DNA of 64,000 bases from Arthrobacter sp. JZ12. GTDB lineage: Bacteria > Actinomycetota > Actinomycetes > Actinomycetales > Micrococcaceae. Below, in pieces: positions 57,019 through 64,000 of the stretch. The position numbers and the translations under genes were made by a program. How positions within the stretch are numbered: position 1 is the stretch's first letter; each line of letters starts with the position of its first letter. Below the pieces are notes generated by a model. That model worked only from the letters and a program-made list of their open reading frames with translations. It had not been told where the DNA came from and did no database searches. Location of the stretch: positions 1,550,001-1,614,000 of the forward strand of contig NZ_CP045246.1 in the NCBI RefSeq assembly GCF_035189165.1. Direction: 5' to 3'.

Positions 57019-57949
57019 TGCTCCGTACGCTCCTCAGGTTGGTTCGTGCGAGCCCCTCAGTGATGACCTCACCGAACACGTCGTCAGGGTCCAGGCGCCG
57101 CAGTTCTTCCGCGAGACAGTCTTGCAGGCTGCGCCGGGGTAGGGAAATCTTCTGGACAGGCTGGTCCGGCTGGTGAAGTTCCGCCACCGACCGTCGCGGG
57201 CGGTTGAGTTCCACATCGCCGCCCGCCCGGGACAGACGCACGCTGTGCAGTCCGGTCCCCGGTTCTCCCGCTTCGATCGAAACGGGTACTTCCAGCGCAA
57301 GGGTGAGCCACGCGGCAAGCAGTACCGTGCTGGGGGAGTCGGAAGCACCCTCGACCGTGACTGCGGTGATCGGCGAGCCGTCGAGCTGCTCGAGCACCGC
57401 CGCCAGCTGAATGCGCCAGTTCGTCAACCGAGTCCACGCGAGGTCGGTGTCGCCGGCCTCATACGTACGTCGGATGTTGAACAAAGCAGCTGTAGGATCG
57501 GGCTCGTTCGCGGAATCGGTGATTCGACGGTGCGCGATGCTTCCAATTGAAGTACGGGCGGCTGCTTCGGGAACCCCGCGCGGCCACCAGGCAACAATCG
57601 GAGCATCGGGCAGCAGAAGGGCCGAGACCAGCGATTCACTCTCGCCGGCGAGCTCGCCGTAACCGCGCAGCACGATTACTTCGGAAGCGCCTGCGTCACC
57701 GCCAACCCGAATCTGCGCATCGAGCCGGGTCTCCTGTTCGCCCGCGCCTTCGGCGAGCACGATGATCCGGCAGGGATGCTCCCGGCTGGCCTCGTTGGCC
57801 GCAAGGATCGCTTCCTCCTCGAATCCGGATCGGGTGATGACAACCAGCGTCAGCACTCGGCCAAGGGCGACGACGCCACCCTTGTCACGCATGGTCATGA
57901 TCTCCTTGGAGACCTTGGAGGTGGTTGTATCGGGAAGATCAACAATCAT
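57008..57949 (-). CDS. opcA: Glucose-6-phosphate dehydrogenase assembly protein OpcA
   Basis: OpcA is required for active or correctly assembled G6PDH in cyanobacteria and actinobacteria. This 313-residue protein begins MIVDLPDTTTSKVSKEI, with the family blocks GRVLTLVVIT, REHPCRIIVLA and IVAWWPRGVP. It has no catalytic motif of its own. It overlaps zwf upstream by 4 bases and pgl downstream by 11, so the three oxidative-branch genes are tightly coupled. Confidence 0.94.
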   Translation of the reverse strand: MIVDLPDTTTSKVSKEIMTMRDKGGVVALGRVLTLVVITRSGFEEEAILAANEASREHPCRIIVLAEGAGEQETRLDAQIRVGGDAGASEVIVLRGYGELAGESESLVSALLLPDAPIVAWWPRGVPEAAARTSIGSIAHRRITDSANEPDPTAALFNIRRTYEAGDTDLAWTRLTNWRIQLAAVLEQLDGSPITAVTVEGASDSPSTVLLAAWLTLALEVPVSIEAGEPGTGLHSVRLSRAGGDVELNRPRRSVAELHQPDQPVQKISLPRRSLQDCLAEELRRLDPDDVFGEVITEGLARTNLRSVRSNER

Positions 57950-59487
57950 GGTCGCCTCCAGGTCCTTCCATCACGGGCGAGGAGTTCATCTGCGGACGCG
58001 GGCCCCCAGCTTCCCGGCACATACTTCTCAGGTGCGGACGGAAGGGTTGCCCAGTACTCCTCGAACGGGTCGAGAATCTTCCAGGACAGCTCCACCTCCT
58101 GGTGGCGCGGGAACAGCGGCGGCTCACCCAGCAGCACGTCGAGGATCAACCTCTCGTAGGCTTCGGGACTCGATTCAGTGAAGGAGTGACCGTAACCGAA
58201 GTCCATGGTCACGTCCCGCACTTCCATCTGGGTTCCCGGGACCTTCGATCCGAACCGGATGGTGGCACCTTCGTCGGGCTGAACCCGGATCACGACCGCG
58301 TTCTGCCCGAAGTCGTCTTCGCTGTGGTCGCGGAAGAGGAGGTTCGGCGCGCGCTTGAAGACGACGGCAATTTCTGTCACGCGCCGTCCCAACCGCTTCC
58401 CTGCCCGCAGGTAGAACGGAACTCCGCTCCAGCGCCGCGTGTTGATATCCAGTCGGATGGCCGCGTAGGTCTCCGTGGTGGAGTCAGCTGGTATTCCGTC
58501 CTCATCGAGGAAGGCGTTCACCAGCTCCCCGCCCTGCCAACCGCCGTCGTACTGTCCCCGCGCCGAATGCATGGAGAGGTCCTCGGGAAGCTTGACCGCC
58601 GCCAGCACCTTCTCCTTCTCCGCACGCAGGTCTGCGGCATTGAAGGAGATCGGCTCCTCCATCGCAGTGAGTGCCAGCAGCTGGAGGAGGTGGTTCTGGA
58701 TGACGTCGCGGGCAGCACCCACGCCGTCGTAATAGCCGGCCCGACCGCCGATGCCGATGTCTTCCGCCATGGTGATCTGGACGTGGTCCACGTAGTTGGC
58801 GTTCCAAAGCGGCTCAAAGAGCTGGTTCGCAAAGCGCAACGCCAGGATGTTCTGGACCGTTTCCTTGCCGAGGTAGTGGTCAATCCTGAACACGGCATCC
58901 GGAGGGAAGACCTGCTCGACGATTGCGTTGAGCTCACGCGCTGATTCGAGGTCGTGACCGAACGGCTTCTCGATCACCACGCGTCGCCACTTGCCCTCCT
59001 CAGCCTGCGCGAGTCCGTGCTCGGAGAGTTTTTGACAGACCAGCTCGAAGGCCTTGGGAGGGATTGACAGGTAGAACGCGTGATTCCCGCGCGTTCCGCG
59101 TGTCGAGTCGAGCTCCTCGACGGTCTTTTTCAGCTCGACGAACGCATCGTCATCGTCGAAGTTGCCCTTCACGAACCGGACTCCAGCGGACAGCTGTTCC
59201 CAGACGCTCTCGTCGAACGGAGTACGCGCGTACTGCTTGACCGAAGAGAGCACCTGCTCGGCGAAATCAGCGTCGCTCCAGTCCCTCCTGCCGAAGCCCA
59301 CCAGGGCAAAGCTCGGGGGGAGCAGCCCACGGTTCGCCAGGTCGTAGATCGCGGGCATGAGCTTCTTGCGCGCGAGATCGCCGGTGACACCGAACAGGAC
59401 CAGCGATGCCGGGCCTGCGATTCGGTTGAGTCGGCGATCCCGCGGGTCGCGAAGCGGATTCCTGCTTTTGGCGCTGTTGTCTGGCAT
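57946..59487 (-). CDS. zwf: Glucose-6-phosphate 1-dehydrogenase
   Basis: G6PDH produces NADPH and 6-phosphogluconolactone. The 513-residue protein has the nucleotide-binding FGVTGDLARKKLMPA (residues 32-46), EKPFGHDLESA and the catalytic RIDHYLGKETVQNI. The stop overlaps the opcA ATG by 4 bases, and the start abuts the pgi stop with no spacer. The complete set of active-site blocks suggests a functional enzyme dependent on OpcA. Confidence 0.98.
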   Translation of the reverse strand: MPDNSAKSRNPLRDPRDRRLNRIAGPASLVLFGVTGDLARKKLMPAIYDLANRGLLPPSFALVGFGRRDWSDADFAEQVLSSVKQYARTPFDESVWEQLSAGVRFVKGNFDDDDAFVELKKTVEELDSTRGTRGNHAFYLSIPPKAFELVCQKLSEHGLAQAEEGKWRRVVIEKPFGHDLESARELNAIVEQVFPPDAVFRIDHYLGKETVQNILALRFANQLFEPLWNANYVDHVQITMAEDIGIGGRAGYYDGVGAARDVIQNHLLQLLALTAMEEPISFNAADLRAEKEKVLAAVKLPEDLSMHSARGQYDGGWQGGELVNAFLDEDGIPADSTTETYAAIRLDINTRRWSGVPFYLRAGKRLGRRVTEIAVVFKRAPNLLFRDHSEDDFGQNAVVIRVQPDEGATIRFGSKVPGTQMEVRDVTMDFGYGHSFTESSPEAYERLILDVLLGEPPLFPRHQEVELSWKILDPFEEYWATLPSAPEKYVPGSWGPASADELLARDGRTWRRP

Positions 59488-61125
59488 CTACCCGTTTCCG
59501 ATTTCAACCGAACGGCCGGACAGATGCTCGATTACGTTCAGGAGCTGCCTGGTCCCGGCCTCACGGTCGGCGAGATGCAGGCGCAGGACGGGTCGGCCGG
59601 CGTTTTCGAGTACCTGGGCATCACCTGCAGCCTGGGCAGCGATCAGCTCCCCGAAGCTGAACGGGCGCTCGGGAATCGAGAGGTCCTGCGGCGTTGCGCC
59701 GGTGATCTGTAGATAGACGCCTACCGGTGTACCCCCCTTGTGGAACTGTCCGGTCGAGTGCAGGAACCGCGGGCCCCATCCAAACGTCACCGGGCGACCG
59801 GTAGCGCGGGCCAGCGCCGGACGGATCTGTGCCAGGGGAGCCTCAGCGATCCGGTCAAGGTAAGCGTGGACCGAAAGGTAACCGTTCGATTCGAGAGTCC
59901 CGAACAGTGCCTCCAGCGCCTCGCCGAGAGTGCTCGCGCTGCCCAGGAGTGCCTTGCCAGCGCGGACTTCCACTGCACCGTCCACGAAGTCGGGTGCGAT
60001 GGCCTCCGGCTGCGCATCAAGCAGGCCCCGGGCTGCCTTCTTCGCAGCTTCGACGTCCGGCTGATCGAACGGGTTGATTCCCAGGAGCCTTCCGGCAACC
60101 GCTGTGGCGAACTCCCACACGAGTAGTTGGCTGCCAAGGCTGCCGCCGACCGTAATGCCGTCACCGGTTGGTTCAGCGCTCTCGTCGGGTGAGACCAGAT
60201 GTACGGCAAGCACATCCTCAGCGCCGGAGGAAAGCTCCGGAGCGCCCTGCTCGACCACAACGGGAAGTACACCTGTTCCGAGCTTTCCGGTCGACTCGGC
60301 AATGAGCTGTTCGACCCAGTCACCCAGTCCGACGATCCCGGACCCTTCGTCCACAAAGACGATCTTGTCACGCAGGGGGAGGGTTCCTCCGAGTACAGCG
60401 CCGAGACGCAGCCCTACGTTCCCGCCGTCGTCCTCGGACAGGAACTCCGAGATGGACTCTGCATCGTCCAGGAGGCCCGCGATATCCGCACCGGCAAGGC
60501 CGGACGGTACCAACCCGAATGCCATGAGGGCTGAGTATCGCCCACCCACAGTCGGATCTGCATTGAAGACGGAGCGGTATCCGGCCGCCCGCGCAGATTC
60601 GTCCAGCGGAGAGCCCGGATCCGTGACGATGATGATCCGGCTCTTGGCGTCGATTCCGGCGTCGGTGAAAGCCTTCTCGAAGATCCGCCGCTGGGAATCC
60701 GTCTCTACCGTGGAACCGGACTTCGATGAGACGACGATAGCGGTGTTCTCCAGCCGGTCAGCGAGGGCAGCGCCCACCTGTGACGGGTCTGTGGAATCCA
60801 GCACTGTAAGTTCGACGCCGCCGGTTCGGGTGATCACCTCGGGTGCGAGGGAGGATCCGCCCATGCCGCACAGGACGATGTGGTTGACGCCCTCGGCCTG
60901 AAGGGATCCGCGCAGTTCCTCGATAGCCGGGAGCAGCTCACGCGATGCGTCAATCAGGTCCACCCAGCCCAGCCGGATTGAAGCTTCGGGCTCCGACTCC
61001 GGTCCCCAAAGGGTGGCGTCCTTAGCCATGATCCGGGAAGCGACACGCTCTTCGACCAGTTCCGGGATCGCCCGCTCGATCGCTTCAGCGGCCGCGCCGG
61101 AAGCGTTCACGAATAGGGTTGCCAT
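59488..61125 (-). CDS. pgi: Glucose-6-phosphate isomerase
   Basis: Pgi interconverts glucose 6-phosphate and fructose 6-phosphate. This 545-residue protein has LCGMGGSSLAPEV, VVSSKSGSTVET, and SIS-fold segments. It belongs to a divergent actinobacterial subgroup, and the classic PGI signature at the C terminus is altered (FGWGPRFLHSTGQFHKGG). A sole bifunctional phosphoglucose isomerase activity is likely but not proved. It is inserted between tal and zwf, letting fructose 6-phosphate made by tkt and tal re-enter the oxidative branch. Confidence 0.92.
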   Translation of the reverse strand: MATLFVNASGAAAEAIERAIPELVEERVASRIMAKDATLWGPESEPEASIRLGWVDLIDASRELLPAIEELRGSLQAEGVNHIVLCGMGGSSLAPEVITRTGGVELTVLDSTDPSQVGAALADRLENTAIVVSSKSGSTVETDSQRRIFEKAFTDAGIDAKSRIIIVTDPGSPLDESARAAGYRSVFNADPTVGGRYSALMAFGLVPSGLAGADIAGLLDDAESISEFLSEDDGGNVGLRLGAVLGGTLPLRDKIVFVDEGSGIVGLGDWVEQLIAESTGKLGTGVLPVVVEQGAPELSSGAEDVLAVHLVSPDESAEPTGDGITVGGSLGSQLLVWEFATAVAGRLLGINPFDQPDVEAAKKAARGLLDAQPEAIAPDFVDGAVEVRAGKALLGSASTLGEALEALFGTLESNGYLSVHAYLDRIAEAPLAQIRPALARATGRPVTFGWGPRFLHSTGQFHKGGTPVGVYLQITGATPQDLSIPERPFSFGELIAAQAAGDAQVLENAGRPVLRLHLADREAGTRQLLNVIEHLSGRSVEIGNG

Positions 61126-61130
61126 CCGGG

Positions 61131-62243
61131 TCAGCCCTTCGCGGACTTGAGTGCCGTGGTGACGGTCTCGAGGAGCTCATTCCAGCTGACGACGAACTTG
61201 TCCAGGCCCTCGTCCTCGAGCTGCTCGACGACCTCCTTGTAGGAAATCCCGATGTTTTCGAGTCGATCGAGGATTTCGTTCGACTCCGCGTAGGTGCCTG
61301 TAATGGTGTCGCCTGTGATCTCGCCATGGTCAGCGGTCGCTTCGAGGGTCTTCTCGGGCATGGTGTTGACCACGCCGTCGGCCACGAGCCCGGTGACGTA
61401 CAGGGTGTCCGGGTACGCCGGGTCCTTGACGCCGGTAGAAGCCCACAGCGGGCGCTGCGGGTGGGCACCGGCCGCGGCGAGTACCTTCCAGCGCTCGGAG
61501 CTGAAGGCTTCCTCGTACACCTGGTAGGCGAGGCGGGCGTTTGCCAGGCCGGCCTTTCCACGCAGGCTCGCGGCTTCCTCGCTGCCGATCGCGTCCAGCC
61601 GCTTGTCGATTTCGGCGTCAACGCGGGATACGAAGAAGGAGGCCACCGAATGGAGCGTGGCGAGGTCGTGGCCGTTCTCCTTCGCCTTCTCGAGTCCGAG
61701 CATGAACGCGTTGATCACTGCGCGGTACCGCTCAAGCGAGAAGATGAGGGTCACGTTCACACTGATGCCGGAGGCCAGAGTCTCCGTGATCGCCTCAAGA
61801 CCTTCCACGGTGGCAGGGATTTTGATGTGCACGTTGTTGCGTCCAACGGCGTCCGAGAGGCGGCGCGCCTCGGCGATCGTGCCCGCCGTGTCGCGCGCCA
61901 GGCGCGGATCAACCTCAATCGATACACGTCCATCTACGCCGGCGGTCTGATCCGCTACCGGCGCGAAGATGTCGCACGCCTGCGCGACGTCGCTGGTGGT
62001 GATCTCGAAGACGGCGGTGTCGACGTCGGCGCCGGAAGCTGCAAGCTGCTTCACCTGCGCCGAGTAGGACTCGCCGTTCTTGAGTGCGGCAGCGAAGATG
62101 CTCGGGTTGGTGGTAACGCCAACGACGTTGCGCTCAGTGATGAGGGCCTTCAGGGTTCCGGTGGTGATCCGCTCACGCGAGAGGTCATCCAGCCAGATGG
62201 ACACGCCTGCTTCGGAGAGAGCGGCGGTGGGGGTGGGAGTCAT
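61131..62243 (-). CDS. tal: Transaldolase
   Basis: Transaldolase moves a dihydroxyacetone unit between sugar phosphates in the non-oxidative pentose phosphate pathway. The 370-residue protein of the actinobacterial/plant type has [10 protein letters not shown], the Schiff-base Lys141 in [12 protein letters not shown] and [12 protein letters not shown] ribosome site (AAGGAGAAA) precedes the ATG. It lies 48 bases after tkt and 5 bases before pgi. Confidence 0.97.
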   Translation of the reverse strand: MTPTPTAALSEAGVSIWLDDLSRERITTGTLKALITERNVVGVTTNPSIFAAALKNGESYSAQVKQLAASGADVDTAVFEITTSDVAQACDIFAPVADQTAGVDGRVSIEVDPRLARDTAGTIAEARRLSDAVGRNNVHIKIPATVEGLEAITETLASGISVNVTLIFSLERYRAVINAFMLGLEKAKENGHDLATLHSVASFFVSRVDAEIDKRLDAIGSEEAASLRGKAGLANARLAYQVYEEAFSSERWKVLAAAGAHPQRPLWASTGVKDPAYPDTLYVTGLVADGVVNTMPEKTLEATADHGEITGDTITGTYAESNEILDRLENIGISYKEVVEQLEDEGLDKFVVSWNELLETVTTALKSAKG

Positions 62244-62291
62244 TTTTTCTCCTTGAACCAGGTGGATTGGTCTGATCGGTGAAGGGGCCGG

Positions 62292-64000
62292 CTACCGGCG
62301 GTCGCCCGTGGTTGCTGCTGCTGCGCCGGCTGCTGCAGAGGTTCCGTCGGGAGCATTGCGGGTGTCCGCTGCGGCGATCGAGTCGCGTGCAGCCTCAACG
62401 ACAGCCTCCGCGGTGATCCCAAATTCCCGGAACAGCGTCTTGTAGTCGGCGGATGCCCCGAAGTGCTCAAGCGAGATGGAGCGGCCGGCATCGCCGACCA
62501 GTTCACGCCAGCCCTGCGCGACGCCGGCCTCAACCGAGACGCGCGCGCGGATGTTGGACGGCAGTACCGCTTCGCGGTAGGACTCGTCCTGCTGGTTGAA
62601 CCACTCCAGGCAGGGAAGGGACACAACGCGTGCAGCAACCCCTTCCTTCTTGAGGGTCTCCCGGGCTTCGACGGCAAGCTGTACTTCGGAACCGGTGGCA
62701 ATGAGGATTACGTCCGGCTCTCCGCCGTACGGTGCTTCCGCGAGTACATATCCGCCGCGTGCAACGCCCTCCGCGGATCCGAAGGTGTCGCCGCTTGCAA
62801 CGCCCTCGCCACGTTCCCAGGTGGGAATGTTCTGGCGGGTCAGCACGATGCCCGCAGGATTCGCGGTGTTCTCCAGGATTGTGCGCCACGCCACGGCGAC
62901 CTCGTTCGCATCGCCCGGACGCACGACGTCGAGGCCCGGAATCGCGCGGAGCGACGCCAACTGCTCGACGGGCTGGTGGGTGGGGCCGTCCTCGCCGAGG
63001 CCGATGGAGTCGTGTGTCCATACGTAAATCGCCGGGACTCCCATCAGGGCGCCAAGGCGGATGGCAGGGCGCTGGTAGTCGCTGAAGATCAGGAAGGTTC
63101 CGGAGAAGGCGCGCGTGCTGCTGTGCATCACGATGCCGTTGACGATGGCTGCCGCGGCGTGCTCGCGGATGCCAAAGTGCAGCACCCTTCCGTAGGGATT
63201 GCCGGACCAGGCTTCTGTCTGGCGGCTTGTCGGCACGAAGGAGGGCGAACCTTCGATGGTTGTGTTGTTTGATTCGGCGAGGTCAGCGGAACCGCCCCAG
63301 AGTTCGGGCAGGACCGGACCGATGGCGTTGAGCACCTTGCCCGAGGCGGCCCGGGTGGAGACATCCTTGCCTGCCTCGAACTGGGGAAGGCTCGAATCCC
63401 AGCCTTCCGGCAGCTTGCGGGCGGAGATGCGCTCGAGGAGGGCAGCGCCGTCGGGGTAGGACTGCTTCCAGGCGCTGAAAGAGTCTTCCCACGAGCGCCG
63501 TGCTTCCTGGCCGCGGTCGACAACCTTCCGTGCATGGGCCAGGACTTCGTCGTCAACCTGGAAGTGCTGCTGCGGGTCCATCCCCAGCGCAGTCTTCAGG
63601 GCGGCTACTTCGTCCTTGCCGAGCGCAGAGCCGTGGATCTTGCCAGTGTTCTGCTTGTTGGGCGCCGGCCAGCCGATGATCGTGCGCAGCGAGATGATGG
63701 ACGGACGGGAGGTTTCGGCCTTTGCAGCCGTTAGGGCGGAGTGCAGTTCCGCAACATCCTCGACGTACTCGCCGGTCTTGGTCCAGTCCACACGCTGGGT
63801 GTGCCACCCGTAGGCCTCGTAGCGGGCCAGAACGTCTTCGGTGAAGGCGATATCGGTGTCGTCCTCGATGGAGATGTGGTTCTCGTCGTAAATGACAACG
63901 AGGTTTCCGAGTTCCTGGTGGCCGGCGAGGGAGGAGGCCTCGGAAGTTACGCCTTCCTGGAGGTCTCCATCAGAGGCGATCACCCAGATGGTGTGATCGA
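62292..64000 (-). CDS. tkt: Transketolase, 5' end outside the window
   Basis: Transketolase moves two-carbon units between sugar phosphates with thiamine diphosphate. About 570 C-terminal residues are visible. The frame is open to the right edge, where DHTIWVIASDGDLQEG belongs to the thiamine diphosphate motif GDG-x(n)-N, so the N-terminal part lies beyond 64000. HFGIREHAAAAI, the Pyr-domain YVWTHDSIGLGEDGPTHQP and FLIFSDYQRPAI are intact. It is the first visible gene of the pentose phosphate operon. Confidence 0.97.
   Translation of the reverse strand, partial: DHTIWVIASDGDLQEGVTSEASSLAGHQELGNLVVIYDENHISIEDDTDIAFTEDVLARYEAYGWHTQRVDWTKTGEYVEDVAELHSALTAAKAETSRPSIISLRTIIGWPAPNKQNTGKIHGSALGKDEVAALKTALGMDPQQHFQVDDEVLAHARKVVDRGQEARRSWEDSFSAWKQSYPDGAALLERISARKLPEGWDSSLPQFEAGKDVSTRAASGKVLNAIGPVLPELWGGSADLAESNNTTIEGSPSFVPTSRQTEAWSGNPYGRVLHFGIREHAAAAIVNGIVMHSSTRAFSGTFLIFSDYQRPAIRLGALMGVPAIYVWTHDSIGLGEDGPTHQPVEQLASLRAIPGLDVVRPGDANEVAVAWRTILENTANPAGIVLTRQNIPTWERGEGVASGDTFGSAEGVARGGYVLAEAPYGGEPDVILIATGSEVQLAVEARETLKKEGVAARVVSLPCLEWFNQQDESYREAVLPSNIRARVSVEAGVAQGWRELVGDAGRSISLEHFGASADYKTLFREFGITAEAVVEAARDSIAAADTRNAPDGTSAAAGAAAATTGDRR

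Noticed and set aside
61119-62282. A 387-codon plus-strand frame opposite transaldolase
   Set aside because: Transaldolase on the minus strand accounts for this DNA, including its Schiff-base lysine region.

Overview
This is a high-GC actinobacterial chromosome segment. Gene content and order (RbpA, WhiA, OpcA, an ANTAR response regulator, a four-S1-domain ribosomal protein S1, a CoaE-GrpB fusion, and the uvrC-rapZ-yvcK-whiA block) point to the Micrococcaceae, most likely Arthrobacter or a close relative. The genus is an inference from memory of gene order, not from a search. There are no insertion sequences, prophages, CRISPR arrays, rRNA genes or obvious transferred islands. Coding density is very high, and no gene-free stretch exceeds 300 bases.

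Layout. 1-4.4 kb: the end of riboflavin synthesis (GTP cyclohydrolase II end, ribH) and four histidine genes (hisE, hisG, hisF, hisI), with one opposite-strand TIGR03085-type gene between hisF and hisI. 4.4-11 kb: a tryptophan cluster (trpE, two small membrane proteins, trpC, trpB, trpA) whose last gene overlaps lgt. 11.3-19 kb: glutamate synthase gltB-gltD and pyruvate kinase, closed by a 20-bp-stem terminator shared with a convergent ANTAR response regulator. 19.8-27 kb: tRNA-Leu(CAA), a LysE exporter, a thioesterase, polA, an Eis-type acetyltransferase and rpsA with a long leader. 27-36 kb: a methyltransferase overlapping a YigZ/IMPACT gene, coaE-grpB, uvrB, a hydrolase with an inserted membrane domain, and terC behind a probable yybP-ykoY manganese riboswitch. 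35.6-46 kb: peptidase-like hydrolase, GNAT, DEAD/DEAH helicase, Tam-like methyltransferase, metallo-beta-lactamase-fold protein, GntR regulator, uvrA (with a LexA-like box), HAD phosphatase, acyltransferase. 46-56 kb: uvrC-rapZ-yvcK-whiA, sodA, gap-pgk-tpiA-secG, rbpA. 56-64 kb, minus strand: pentose phosphate operon tkt-tal-pgi-zwf-opcA-pgl, with tkt running off the right edge.

How it works together. The window joins central carbon flux (lower glycolysis, pyruvate kinase, both branches of the pentose phosphate pathway), amino-acid synthesis that draws on it (His, Trp, Glu), and all three UvrABC excision-repair proteins plus DNA polymerase I. Many genes are translationally coupled by ATGA/GTGA or longer overlaps.

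The most consistent non-coding signal is a TAnnnT -10-like hexamer 5-8 bases upstream of the start codon, with no room for a ribosome binding site, at more than a dozen genes. This is the expected architecture of leaderless mRNAs. I found no convincing wholly new system. The least explained protein is the 593-residue membrane hydrolase at 32416-34197.
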